From positions 2,458,501 to 2,522,500 of the forward strand of contig JAZARR010000221.1 of NCBI GenBank assembly GCA_037389465.1: a stretch of DNA of 64,000 bases. Reading direction: 5' to 3'. The stretch is from Baylisascaris procyonis. Taxonomy: Eukaryota; Nematoda; Chromadorea; Rhabditida; Ascarididae. Below are positions 1 through 35,959 of the stretch, piece after piece (position 1 is the stretch's first letter; each line of letters begins with the position of its first letter). The translations under genes and the position numbers were made by a program. The notes beneath the pieces are model-generated. The model searched no databases and was not told where the DNA came from. It was given only the letters and a program-made list of their open reading frames with translations.

Positions 1-498
1 AGAGTACTACGCTATCAATGACGGTGCTCATCGCAAGAATTGCAACATATATCGGACGCTGACCAGTAGCCACGGAATGAGTAAATAGGGCAGGAAGATG
101 GTCGGAAGGGTAGAATTTCTACCCCAAAGTCCAAACTTCAGTGTAGATGAATTCCACCCTGTCAAGCTCGACGAAATTAACTCTTTCTTAAATTTCTTTG
201 CTTTTTTTGCTCTGAAATAATAATCCGAAACAAAGCGGCTCCCCGCCGCTTTATGTTTGAGCATCTCTCAGCGCCATCTCTGCTTATTTTCGCTACCTTT
301 TTCCCTGACTCAAAAGAATCCTTACGGACCGTCGTTCTTCTACAACAACAGGACACCTCTCAGATTCCGCAGTCACGCAGCAAAAACTGCTTCTCAATGG
401 CATTCCCCCATACGATATTGTGGATCGATTAGATGAAGCTAAAGCAAGTAGAATTCGCCACCACTAGGTGGTATCATCTGCATTTCTTCTCACGTTAA

Positions 499-1508
499 AT
501 GCGATGGTACCGCAAAATCAAGCCCGAAGATTTTAAAAGTACAATCATTTTTTGGCCTATGACACACCGGAAGGGATCTACAGAAATCGCGGCTCTTTTT
601 CGGATTTCACTCAGCTCTCATATCTGCGACTTTCCTCCAAAATCGTCGAACCATCAAAAGCCTCTCTTGCGCCAAGGAGCCCAAAAGTTGGTTTATTTTC
701 TCTGTATGATGAGACATACCCAAGAGACATTCGCTCATATGCAGTCAAACAAAGTATCACTGTTTGATAAAATTACAAGTAGAACGAAGTTGAGAAAAAA
801 TCAGATCCTGCCAGAATTGCTTTCTCTTTTTAATAGCATCATTTCAACGGGAAAACACTTTCAGGAGTGGAAACTTGTAAATGTGACCATCATATACAAA
901 GACAACGGCGAAGCGAAAAATGAGCAAAATTGTTGGCGTGTATTGCAATTGTTCAGTGTATCGAAATAACTTAAAGTTTGTCTTTGCGCATAACATTATA
1001 TTGTAATAAAACCAAAAATGTCTTTGTCTCTAGCATGCCTGTCGCAGAAACCTTCCAACATGGCTCACTGAATTGAAATCGTAGGAGAAATGAATGTCGA
1101 AAAGGTTAAAGATAGTTCAGTGTGATATCGAGAAAGCTTGCAACACTGCCAGTGTGCAGAGAGTCAGCCCTTCAGCTGATAAAAAACAAGCTTCGAATGA
1201 ACGAAAACACATCGCTTATCAAGAATTTATCTAACGAGGCATCAAACGGAAGGCTTTACAAGTTGCAAACCAAAACAAGGAAAAACCACAGCTGTCGGGG
1301 ACCCACAAGGTGCTATTTTCTCCCTCTCCCCTTCACAGGCTTTTCGTCTTTCCCCGCTCCCTTGGCTGAGAAAGTAGTCGTGTACGCAGGTGATCCAAGT
1401 GATATTCAATTCCAACATTTGGGGCAACGAGAAACACATGAGAAACGATGTTTTAGAGGAAAAGCAATCGGCAGAAACTTTGTGAATAGTGGCGCCAATT
1501 CACCATGA
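499..1508 (+). pseudogene. Degenerate LINE-type reverse transcriptase relic
   Basis: Fragments in different frames, in the order expected for a non-LTR retrotransposon reverse transcriptase. Around 800-965 the reading contains ISTGKHFQEWK followed by VNVTIIYKDNG, like the family's 'TGKxPxxWKxAxVxxIxKKG' region. Around 1113-1135 there is CDIEKACNTAS, like 'DLSKAFDTV'. Around 1294-1320 a third frame reads VGDPQGAIFS, like 'GVPQGSxLSP'. Around 1378-1402 VVVYAGDPSDI corresponds to the catalytic 'YADD' box with the first Asp replaced by Gly. Stops and frame changes separate the blocks, so it cannot make an active enzyme. Seen: the motifs and their order. Inferred: the LINE origin; the clade (RTE, CR1 or Jockey type) cannot be told. 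No target-site duplication or tail was found. Confidence 0.55.
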
Positions 1509-1583
1509 TTTTTTGAACTACTCTGATTTACTTAATCTCCTTAAACTTCGAAAAATATATAGCGTTATGCTTTATCATCTAGG

Positions 1584-1669
1584 AAGTTTCTTAAACTATA
1601 CTATATTACATTATAGAGGACTAAAGTTCCATAAATAACATAACGATATAGTTTAATGAGCGGAAACTT
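1584..1669. repeat. Imperfect inverted repeat
   Basis: The left arm at 1584-1600 reads AAGTTTCTTAAACTATA. The right arm has TATAGTTTAA at 1647-1656 and GAAACTT at 1663-1669, which is the inverse complement with a 6-base insertion. The space between is AT-rich. It could be a small MITE-like remnant or a chance AT-rich hairpin; no flanking duplication was recognised. Confidence 0.4.
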
Positions 1670-2436
1670 TCGTAAGTGATATTATATTATACGTTAATAT
1701 CAGAAAAACTTGGAATGTACTATATTATATCTTACTACCCCGAACAATGAACTATGCTATCCCCCACGGCAATAAAATATAAATAAAATTTCGATGTGTT
1801 ATGCTGAGCTGCCATCTTCCAGAGGTTTGTATTTCACGTGCAGCCCCAGATTAGTTGTTGCTCTCAGTTATCATTTTGTAACAAAAAAGTGGCCCCAACG
1901 ATTGTTCCACGCCCTCCGCACCTCGTTTCCGCATCATTGCAGCTTACCTATTTTAAAACAATGCAAGATTACCAAAGACACTTCTTGCATCATTTCTGAA
2001 TCGAACTGTCCATTACGAACCGGCTTTTGAAAACCCATCTATCGCCTATCCCTCGTCATACACTCCAACCAGTCTGGCACAAGCACACCTTTTGGACTTC
2101 AGCTGCAGCTTCTGTTTCAAGCGAGTTGCAAATGACACGACAGCATCGTAGCTTTTCAAAATCGCTTCTATTGCAGCTTTACGTGAAAAGGATACAGCAC
2201 AATAGCATGGGCAGTGTGAAAATGGTCTCGTAATAAAACCAGGTGTTTTCTAACTTTCTGTCCTCCAGTGGATTCCCTCCTCTCTGCATCTCATCTTCTT
2301 CTCCCTTCATTTGTGGAACGGGAGAACCTCCATCCACGGCCGTCAAGGGCTTCCTAGCTCACGCAGGATACTATTCATCATGTCACATAAAGGGCCCCTG
2401 TGGAGCTCCCATACACAAGGGCCCCTTTCCTTATAC

Positions 2437-2444
2437 ATATATAT

Positions 2445-2504
<60 letters not shown>
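2437..2504. repeat. (TA)n microsatellite
   Basis: Nearly pure alternating TA of about 68 bases with one AA interruption near 2455. The tyrosine/isoleucine-rich open reading frames over it are repeat artefacts. Confidence 0.95.
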
Positions 2505-2507
<3 letters not shown>

Positions 2508-3004
2508 ATCGTATTAGGAGACTGTTATATGGTATGGGAAAAAACATTTCAAAAAAGCACCTCTATATCGCAGGGGTTTTATTCGAGGTGAAACATGATT
2601 AAATTGGACACTACGCAAACACGGGAAGTTCCATGGTTAATTGAACCTAATACTCCGAAATTTAAAACATTTTAGTGATTTTCTTCAGAACTGTTCGGTC
2701 GATGTTACATAGTGTGCGAGTTATTATAGAATTCATATAAAATTTTATTAAGTTTTTATTGAATGATTCGATGGATTTGCACGTCTCATTCGATCGGCAA
2801 GAAAATATCGCTGAAAGATCGCAGTAAATTGAGTGCAAATGAAAGAATGCGCGACGTGAATTCAATAAAGGAAATAGGCAGTCTCGCCAAATTGTTTCGC
2901 AAATTATCAACCTTCAGGCCTCATTATTTCATTATTCAATTCAAAAAAGGTGAGAGAGTCGTTTATGCGTGACAAACGATGGTAGTGGGAAGCACCTCGG
3001 CAAT

Positions 3005-3340
3005 GTCTCATCGTCACACGACATCATCAGGCAATTAATAAGAAGAACTGAGCAAAATATATGCAGATTGGACATAAGAGGAGTCGTGAGTGTCGGGTGG
3101 TCGAAGGGACAGGAAGGATGGAAGTGGGAAGGAGCGCAAATAATTTAAGTCAAATTGATTAAAAAACGACCAACACAAGTACCCAGTTTGCTTCACTCCC
3201 TTGACCTTTTGATCCTCTCCTATCTTATGCCTACTCCATATACCTACTTCTTCCTTCTACTGCTTAGGCCATCAGTCATCACCTGATGATGCAGGTTTGG
3301 CGCAAAATGTTGCAAGATGTTTTGTCTTTCTTACTTTTTC
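3005..3340. other. Opposed CTGATGA motifs, hammerhead/Penelope-end-like relic
   Basis: On the + strand CTGATGA lies at 3283-3289, followed by TGC...GCA and AAAATGTTGC. On the - strand the same CCTGATGATG element (plus-strand CATCATCAGG near 3029-3038) is followed by TCGT-GTG-ACGA, a perfect 4-bp hairpin, then TGAGACATTGCC. CTGATGA + short hairpin + GAAAC is the conserved core of hammerhead ribozymes, which are known in Penelope-like and some other retroelements. In both copies the second core box is mutated (AAAA and GAGAC instead of GAAAC), so neither should be active. The motif resemblance is seen; the origin is inference. Confidence 0.3.
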
Positions 3341-6300
3341 TTGTATATTGAACATCCTATTTCCTTATCTTAGTTGTATAAACAGTGAACAAATATAATA
3401 CATATATCGTAGGTTTATGTTCGTTATTGCAAAAATTTGAATAGATTAGCGAATCACATTGAAAAATGAGCAATTATAATAGATGTAATACATTGAAGCT
3501 TTATAAGAGTTTATGATTACATTCGGGCGAAGAAGCGATCTTCAGAAGCTTTCATTTGCAAACAGGCAAATATTCAACAATCACTGATACTCAAAAAGCG
3601 GTTAAGTAAAGGAAATCAAAGGGAGAATGACTATAAAACACCATAACAAAGATTGAAGATTGAAGTAGTGGTAATACAACCTGTAAGAAAGCGCAACAGA
3701 AGAAATACACCAATAAATTGGTGACTAAAAAAATAATCGAGTAATATTGTAATGTTCGTGATAATTGTAAATAAAAATGTCTAGTAGATGGAACGTTTTA
3801 TCGAAAACTACATTAGAAACAGAGATGAATAGAAGGATGCAGTAGTATAACAACATATGCAAATAGTGAAATTTTATGATGTACTATGTGCAGTACGTAT
3901 AAAGCAACCGGGATCGAAAAGCAACCAGAATATTTACAGAACCAGATAGGGCTATATACATATGTGAGAAGCGAGTGGAACAGTAATAATAAATCAACTT
4001 ATAAACAACGTTTTGAACGGAGAGAGAGAGAAGTGACCAACCACTAGAATATCTACTTCGGCAGAATCGTCTCGAGGTCGGTAAAAGTAGATAATAGAAG
4101 CCTCTTTGATGAAAACTGTGATCCTTAAGACGTACAACAGCACTGCTCGGACGAAACTAAAATAAATCCTGCAAAAGCTGAAAAAAAGAGTTGCTGCATG
4201 CTACCGAAAAGGTCCCGAATACGCCCGCATAAAATCCGCCTGTTTCACCTGTAAAACCATCCTTTTGACTTACTTAAACTTTTTATTGCTTTCAATAATA
4301 AGTGTTTTCTCATCGGCAACACTTATAAGGTGATTTTCTCACTTGTTGTCCGAGACTTCGTAAAAGCGGTCAGTTTCATAAAAAAACGAGTTTTATGAGA
4401 TATTTCAATAATTTTCAATAGTTGGATGTTGGCTGATCCGCTAAACTGAATCGCCAAAGAATTTATTACGCAAATCTCCCCGACGGTCTTTTCCACTTCT
4501 TCACTTTCTATTTGTTCAAAATCCTGTTAGGCTCTTGACTCAATCGCCTTTACACATCTTCTTGGTTGCTAGCGAGAATGATATACCCCAAACCTTATAG
4601 TCATAGGGCAAATGAGGATGTAGTTTCGTTCAGTGATGTGTCTAACTCACCAAAACTCTTTCAGATGTGCATTCACTTGATCTTTGGTACGGAGGAAATG
4701 TTGGAAATCTTTTTATTACAAAAATATAATCTATCTCATTCTTTCTTCTCTCGCTATTCCTTTATGCCTTTTCTAACAAATGAAGCTAGAATTGGCTAGA
4801 GGTTTTAGCGTTGTCTTTCTCGTTTCACTCATTGATGATCACTCCAAATCTTTAGATAATGGATCTGGACATCATATCTCAACGATTCTCCGAAAATGAT
4901 AATATTCCTTTTAAAACATTCTGAGAAGAGAGAACGAGAAGGTTTATATAAATTAAGAATCATCACAAAGAGGAGAAAAAGTTTGAAAAGATGGACCGAT
5001 TATGTACAAGTTAAGTTTGCCAACCGTGCCTACTGATTATCAAGTGGCCTCACTGATTATTGAAATTATTGATAAGCTTACTGAGCCATCTTGGCGACTA
5101 CTCAGGTTTGTTTAAGTCGCTAATTGCCGCTTTTTAGAAAGAGTTGCGTTTTTTGAATATCTCACTGGCTGCCTTTCAATTATTATTGGATGATTTTTCC
5201 CTAATATTTTCTTCAATCTAAGGATTCAAATGGGCGATGGTTGTGAAAACTTAAAGGAGATAGAAAAAAGAAATATTAAAAAAAAGGGATACAGAGATTG
5301 ATAGTTCTAAAATTTATGAGTGAAATACTCGAAGGGAGGGCATTGATGGGAATGTCCTTTTCTGAGAATTGTCGAATGTCATTCTATGCTTTTCGAAGCA
5401 TCCATCTTTTTGTATGTTTGTGCTTCGCATTGAATTGTTCACATCGTGACAAGGTCAATTGGGTGTCGGAAAATAGCTGCAACACTTTGTCATAATCTCG
5501 CCCGTGCTCATTTCCTCTTCAGCAATACAATCAATCATTTTCACTTCTCATATCCATAATTATATATAGAATAAGATTTCATCTCACTATTTTAAAATAT
5601 CATAATGGAACAGTCCGCTAACTGATAGATAATAAAAGATTTCAGTAATGCTTCGCAGTAGCGATGTTTTTGTTATTGTTATCAACGTACTGTACTGTAA
5701 TCAATGTACCGTATGCTTGCTTACTACATTATTATATTTTTATCGGAGTACAAAAAAGTGAAAAGACAGCAAAGAAAGTCGTCAACGGACTATAGAGGAT
5801 AGGGAATTGGTTGAGCAGAATGAGCGGCAATCTTAAAAGATTTGAACTGAACTCATTTACGTACTCATCAATTTGAACTGCATTCTTCAATAAGCCATAA
5901 TTTTGCAACGGATTTTAATTTCGGTGGTCGCGTGACTGTTTGTAATTTAGATAAGAATGATATTTGGTGTTGATACCTTTGTAGCCTTTGGTTTACGTGG
6001 TCTTTTTATGCTTTATGCGTGACGACCTATATGTCTATTGCTGTAATAAGAAATGGAATAGAAGAGGGAAGAAAAGAAAAGAATCGAATTTGACGAAGTG
6101 CTCTAATAATTGCATCTGAGGATGCTATTCATAGTCAAATTGCACATTTCTGACGACGAATGATGCATTTTTTTAGGAAAATTTTATTTCTGCAAATCAT
6201 ACGGTATATTGATTACAGTTATGCCATGTTACGATGCGTGTTATATTATGCAAAATGTGTTATTCTGATGGACAATAACCTGAAACGATTTTGAAACAAC

Positions 6301-9300
6301 GAAAAATGCTGATAAATGCACCGTCATAGCAAGATCCTGAAGTTGGCTCATTTTTCCTTCTCAGAAAATTATAACTCACATTTTTTGATTGAAGAAACGT
6401 AATCTTTACTTTCAATTTTTCATTTTTTACTGTCATGAATGATCAATGTATGACATTAAAACGCTGAAGAAACTTGGTCAAAGTTCAGAATATGTGAAAA
6501 AGTCATTAATGGCGCCGGTTGGTGACGTTGCCTAGCTGAGAGTAGGAAAACAAATCAAACTAATCTCTGGGCTATTTTGGAAGCGCTAAGTGGTCTGAGG
6601 TAGTAGTAACAGCTATGCAAAAAACCGTCAAAACTATCCTTAAGAAACTCAACCGTAGGCCAATTGCTGGTTGTAAAGAAGAGGCAAATTTTAAGTAAAC
6701 ACTAGCATTTTTGAAAATTCTTGGCCTCTATGTCCCTGGGCAAAATTTTGAGCGCCGTTTGACAGTCATATTGTACCTCATTAAACGATGAAAAGTGGCA
6801 GTTTGGTCATAACTTTCCATTGAGTGTTTGCATCTTGATGCTTTTGCAGTTTGTTGTTTTATTAGTGAAAAAAGTTAGTGAAAGATCTATTCATTGCAAA
6901 ACGTTTCATTACTTCATAGTATCACCAAATGTGAAATGCATTACGCACGTCATTTATAATGCATTCATTTTACGGATGAGGAAATAAATGGAAAACTGGA
7001 AAAAGAAATTACGAAAAATCGAGGAAAGCGGAAGGCAATATGAAGGTAGCATATGTAGTAAGGAGAAAAAAGGAAAGAAGAATGCAAAGACTGGAGTAAA
7101 GGAAGACACAGAAAGAAGCGAGGATGGACGGAATGGCGGACCATTCTTATTATACCAGCCACCTTATCTCACATTTATTCTCTTATGGTAAATTTCTGTA
7201 TATCTAGGCTGATTTAAATAGCTTTTTGATCAAAAACATTGGAAATTAACATGTTTTGCAGTGCTAATCATGTAGGGCGTGTCGAATGCTTTCGGCTTTA
7301 TGTTACGCTACTGCATCATCAACGCAGCTTGCCAATACAGGCCGAGTTTTGATATTCCCGAATATTCCAGCATTGAAGAGTTGAATGAACAACCTGCTCC
7401 CTTGAATATATTAATCCATGTATGCCAAGGTTTTCCTGTTGTCTTCTACGCTTCGGCCGACCAGTAGAATGCAATTGACTTGCGCAAACAGTTTGCAGCC
7501 TCAGTGATCAGTACATAGAAATTGGTGTTTTTGTGGTGTTCACCTGCTGATTTTATTATTGTTGAATTATTGTGTGAAAACACGAAAGTGGCAGTATGTA
7601 TCAGTGAACTGACTAAACCAGAGGACGGCGCTTTCTATACCTTCATTATGAAGATTTATGGGCCTATTGTTATCTACAAAATAATCATTACTGTTATGAA
7701 AAATGCTAAAGTTTCTCAGTGGAGAAAAAGCTGACAGACTTTTCGTTTCAAAGATTTAAGCTGACAATCATCTAATCTCATCATCAGATTTGCAATTAAA
7801 CTAATAAAAATTTATTTGAGTATGTTGTCGTGAGGCCTTTTCCAAGTTTTCATGCTGAAAAATGAAGACATTTCGTTCATTGTTCACCCTCCTCTATCCT
7901 TCAGCTTTTGGACGTTGTTCCCCCACCTCCACCCTCTCTTCCCCACTTCTCTTGAAACATTTGTTTACTTCCACGCAGCAGTCTTCTTTACTGTTTAAAA
8001 TTGCCTGCTATAATCGCTAGGTTTTTTTTTCGTTTACTGTATGTATTGCGCCTTGGCAGCCAATAGACGCGTGAAACGTGTGAAAAATTTAAATAGCGTA
8101 TTTAAAAACACCCAAATCGATATGGGAAACTGAAATAAAAAAAGTAAAGGAAATAAGGATTCTTCCAAATGCGCAACGTTGGAGAGAGGCGGAACGAACG
8201 TTAGGGGCGGAGCCGCTTTGAGGCAAAACTGATTTCACTCGTCGCACACCCCATTAGCTGCCAGTCGACTATCCTTCATTCACACTTCTCTCATTCCTAT
8301 CGTTTCAGCGTTTGTCAATTACGTTTCACTCATTGCCAAAACAATAACCATCACTCTCATCAACTGCATTATTTGTCATATTATCGAGAAACAATTGCAT
8401 AAAATTGTTCCTCTCAAGCATCTTTACATAATTTGCAGGAAAGTGCTTCTTTGAAGACGATAATCGCTCGCTTTGTGTGTATTATGCATATATTGTGTCT
8501 GGCTTTTACGTTTTTATGATTACAGTCGGTCGGTCTGTGCCTCTGTATTGTGTTTGTGTGCCGGAAGATTCCACTCATTTTCGAAAACCACAGCCAGTGA
8601 GATATTTCTTTTTTCTGTTGGCCGCATCCGAAGCATTTAAAGCTCTGGTATACACTAATTAGGCTCTCTTCTAAAGCTCAGAGACCAGTTATTTTTATAA
8701 TTCAATATCTTTAGCAAATAATTCATATTTAAATATAATTAACCGGGTTGAACCTGCATCATTATCAATTTCTATATATAGATTCGCATTCAGTTTATAT
8801 TGTCCTTTAAGACTACGGTTGTAATTTTAGATCGAGAGAGCGAAATGAGTTTTTTTAAATTAATTTTCGCATTATACATTTTCAATGAAAGATGAAATTA
8901 AAGAAGTAATTAGATGGGAGGAAGAGGGAAGGGGGAACTTTTATTTTCAAAGGTCAGCTATATTTCATTCGCTAAATTAATTAACGATCGATTCTCGTGA
9001 GAGGATTTGCTTGAAATATTGCACGTCACTGAGACTGTGTTCGTTTTCCTCAATTTTTCGATAGATTCTTTAAAAAAGTACATACATACATCCGTCACCA
9101 TGGATGCAAATAACACCGATCTCACATGATTGTTTCTATTGGAAGAGAAATCATTCCGACATAAGCTTCCCTTCTTACGCATTTTTTCGCTTCTGCGTTA
9201 TATGGCTAACGAATATTAGCGATATACGTAGACTTGCTGGGAAAAACTTTTCAAAAAAAAAATGTTTACTTTATGAGACGAAAGTGTTTCTCTTTATGTA

Positions 9301-9956
9301 GAGTTGTCGTTAATGAGAAAATGCTCTGAAAGTTTCTCAACGACTTACTTCTTCCTCCCACCTATAATTTGAAGAGGAAAGGTGGGGTAGAAATAATGGT
9401 ATATGTCCTTCTTCAAATTGCAACAGTGCTATCCAGTCCACAATAATGAGTACTTTTAATGGCTCTTGTTCCATCATTGCTTCTCACAAATTCTTCTAGT
9501 GAGAGCTATTCTTGAGACGTTTCTGTCAAAAATTTGAGCCTAAAATATTATCTTATTTCAATGATTTGTTATTATCAAAAACGAATGATGTTGTGTATCT
9601 GTTGTGTATAATAAAAGATTGAATTAAATTGCTTCATGGATTAATAAATGAAGTAAAGTGTTAATAAATGAAGTGTTATTAATCGTTGTTGCAGGTCTTT
9701 TCGTCCATTCATTCGATGAAAATGATTTGTAAGGAAAAGAATCTATGAAATGAGTGTCTTCAAATTATAAGAGAAAATCATCGAAACATAAGAACAGCAA
9801 TGTAATTGTAAATCTGTGCTTTTGCAAATAACAGTTTCCTTTTTTTATTGTATTTCACTTTTGATCTTTATAAAATTCAAGTATATTCATTTGTGACGAA
9901 AAATTTGATCACTGTCCGAACTGCAAATTTTTTGCACTTAATAATACAAAAAGGGG
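3341..9956. other. No gene recognised
   Basis: AT-rich sequence with only short open frames of unremarkable composition. A short direct repeat (TTAATAAATGAAGT) occurs at 9641-9654 and 9661-9674. No RNA gene, long repeat or convincing exon was seen. It is upstream of the FGSSTPR gene and may hold its promoter or outron, since the first coding exon begins at a splice acceptor. Confidence 0.5.
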
Positions 9957-9962
9957 TTTCAG
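9957..9962 (+). promoter_or_regulatory. TTTCAG acceptor abutting ATG, possible SL trans-splice site
   Basis: The consensus nematode acceptor TTTCAG ends exactly one base before ATG at 9963. An acceptor with no 5' leader before the start codon is typical of spliced-leader addition. The alternative is that an upstream non-coding or coding exon is joined here in cis. Confidence 0.45.
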
Positions 9963-33434
<23,472 letters not shown>

Positions 33435-34236
33435 GAAAGCACCTGTATAATAGACCCTCACAGCTGACACCGACGGCGGCGAATGCAGTCGAAGATAAAG
33501 GCAAAAAACGGAATTCAGCTTATTTCTGTGTATCAGCAGTCACAGCAAATGCCGGAAGTAGAGTGACATGCCCAAACGTAGGGCAAACCATCAATGGCTA
33601 GAATGACATATTCAAAATTCAGAGGAAATATTAAACAGCGTTCGCGAGAAGTACAAAAATGTATAAACATTACAATATCGCAGGTTGTGTTTTAGAAGTG
33701 TCACACATCGCTTTCTTACACACCACTTTTTTTACTTCTCGAACGATGGAGAGGGTGCATGAGGTATCAAAAACGAGGAGTGGTGGAATCTGAAATCAAA
33801 GTTTTGACGACAAAAATAGGCGCAGCCGACGACACTGTTTGCTTTAAAATATCTGAGTTTAGAGACATTCCACCTAGTCTGGTCATCGATCTTTTAAACG
33901 GTCTATTGATGAGTTCCACGATCGGTCCATCTCTACAACAAATCTGCACCTTACCCTACTGTTTGCATGCTGCTGTGCTGTTGGAATGTCGCTCTACTCT
34001 CAGCGCTAGCTTTCATCCTCCATTTCCCTTAGCCTCCATGTAACGGTCTCATACAACTCCTTTTCAGAACCGCATGTATAAAAAAATGTTAAGTGCCGAT
34101 AGCTAACTGCTGGGTCAAGGTGCTTTCGATGAGCTTACAAAGAACTAATTACATATGCATGTGAGTTCTGCTACGACTCCTCCTCCATGCGAATACGTGT
34201 GCGTTTGTGCAATTGTCTGTGTGCGTGTGTGCTGCG

Positions 34237-34318
<82 letters not shown>
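34237..34318. repeat. (TA)n microsatellite flanked by TG-rich sequence
   Basis: About 80 bases of TA with one C interruption, bordered on both sides by GTGTGCGTGTG-type runs. The frames across it are artefacts. Confidence 0.95.
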
Positions 34319-34319
<1 letters not shown>

Positions 34320-35623
34320 GCATAAATGTGAGTGTGCGTGTGTGTGCTCGCTTTTTCATTACAGTGAGGCATTTTTGCGGAAATATAGTGAAGGCATTGC
34401 GAAGCTTTCTGAGTTTGTCTTGCAAAAACACAGTTTGCAAAAATAGAAAAGGCTAGGACCGTCGAAGTGCCCCTGCAATATGCCCAAAGCATAATGCAAG
34501 TTGGAAAGGTTTTCTTTCGACGTAGCAAGGAAGCTTATTAGAACGCTATAGTTTATTATGAAAAGTATAGGCATCAGAATGTTCATTGAAGTTCAATTCA
34601 TTCTCTTCCGAATCACTTAATCATATGTAACTGTGTTTAACATTTGCTGATATCACGGGATACGATCTAATATTCATAGTTACTGCATCCAGTAGCAACT
34701 GTGAAAAAGAAAAAGAAAATGATGGAGGCAAATGTTAGCATATTATTCTGAGTAAATGATAGCAGTAGGTGGGAAAGGCTGAAGAAGAAAACCGCATGCA
34801 AATGACCGTGGAAAATTAGCACCATCATTATGTTTAGGAGGTGTTTGTTTTAGAACAACAAAGCAGAGAGTGCTTTCGAAGGGCACTGAAAGGCGAAGAG
34901 AAGAAAGGGAACAAATCTGAGGACTAATTTAGGTCTATGAATAAAAATTAAAACTCTTTTCATGCCGTGCCGAGCTCAGAAACGCAACCTTCTACGACCG
35001 AACGGCCTATGATGATAATGAAAGCAATTCTCAAATTCAGTGCAATTTTGCTCATTGATCATCAAATCTTCAGTGGGAAAGGGACCTCTACGAATGCAGG
35101 TTTTGGGGAGATTTTTTTAAACGAAGGCTTAAGCGGATGTTGGTCAAAAATGACGACTTTCCTGATTGTGGTGATCGAAGCGTTGTTCAACTTTCCAGCT
35201 GAATCTTTATTTTGGAAGTGTTCGATGTATATTGTATATGAATCATTGTTAGAATCACTCTGTACCATGAAATCAGCTCATACTTCACAACATTCCAATA
35301 AACGTCACAGTAGTGCTGTATGGGAATTTGACTAATTGTTCACCTTTCAACGTGTTTTATTGCACTGTTCTCAACTCATCTGCGTTCGAGTTCACTCTGA
35401 CTTTGGTATATGCGGGAGCGTAATCAACATGTATTTGTGAGGTGCAGTTTATGATAAAACATTTCATAATATATACTTGAAAATAGCAAGCAGTGGGAGG
35501 ATATAGAAGCATAAACAAGGAAAGCAACAAGAAGACAAGACGAGAATATGAGGCCGGAATGCGAAACACGTCGGTTTATAAGGTGGTTACATATGTGATG
35601 ACAAGATTTATGAACAAGAAAAC

Positions 35624-35959
35624 TTGGCGCTTCTTCAGAGACATCTGGTCCTGCAGATTCAAATTCTTCCAAATTTGATTACGTCCAACCCAACTTGGCA
35701 TTTTTTAGAAGGAAGTGATAAATCCGTGAAGCAACGGAAAGCAACTGCACGGGTTGATAAGGGGAGATGGCATATAACCAATCCTGATAAAGGTAAAGCT
35801 GCTGTGATCTACATTCGTGATTTTCGATTGCATTTAGCTGCAAATCGAGATCAAAGATTTTTTTTAGCTCTTTATGACAGAAAAAATTTTTTCAAACTGA
35901 AGTTTTCTAAATCGATGCGTTATGGGCATGCTTCCTCCGGCCTCCTCGTTCCCCTATGA
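35624..35959 (+). pseudogene. Possible Penelope-like RT N-terminal relic
   Basis: The frame contains WHITNPDKGKAAVIYIRDF followed by a spaced DQRFF. This resembles the 'ITxPDKGxxVVIxxxxDY ... DxxKF' block that precedes the RT fingers in Penelope-like elements. No other domain could be found around it. The likeness is limited to one block, so chance is possible. Confidence 0.2.

Noticed and set aside
2243..2602. 119-codon frame across the TA array
   Set aside because: Its length comes from the stop-free TA repeat; the flanks have no recognisable motif.
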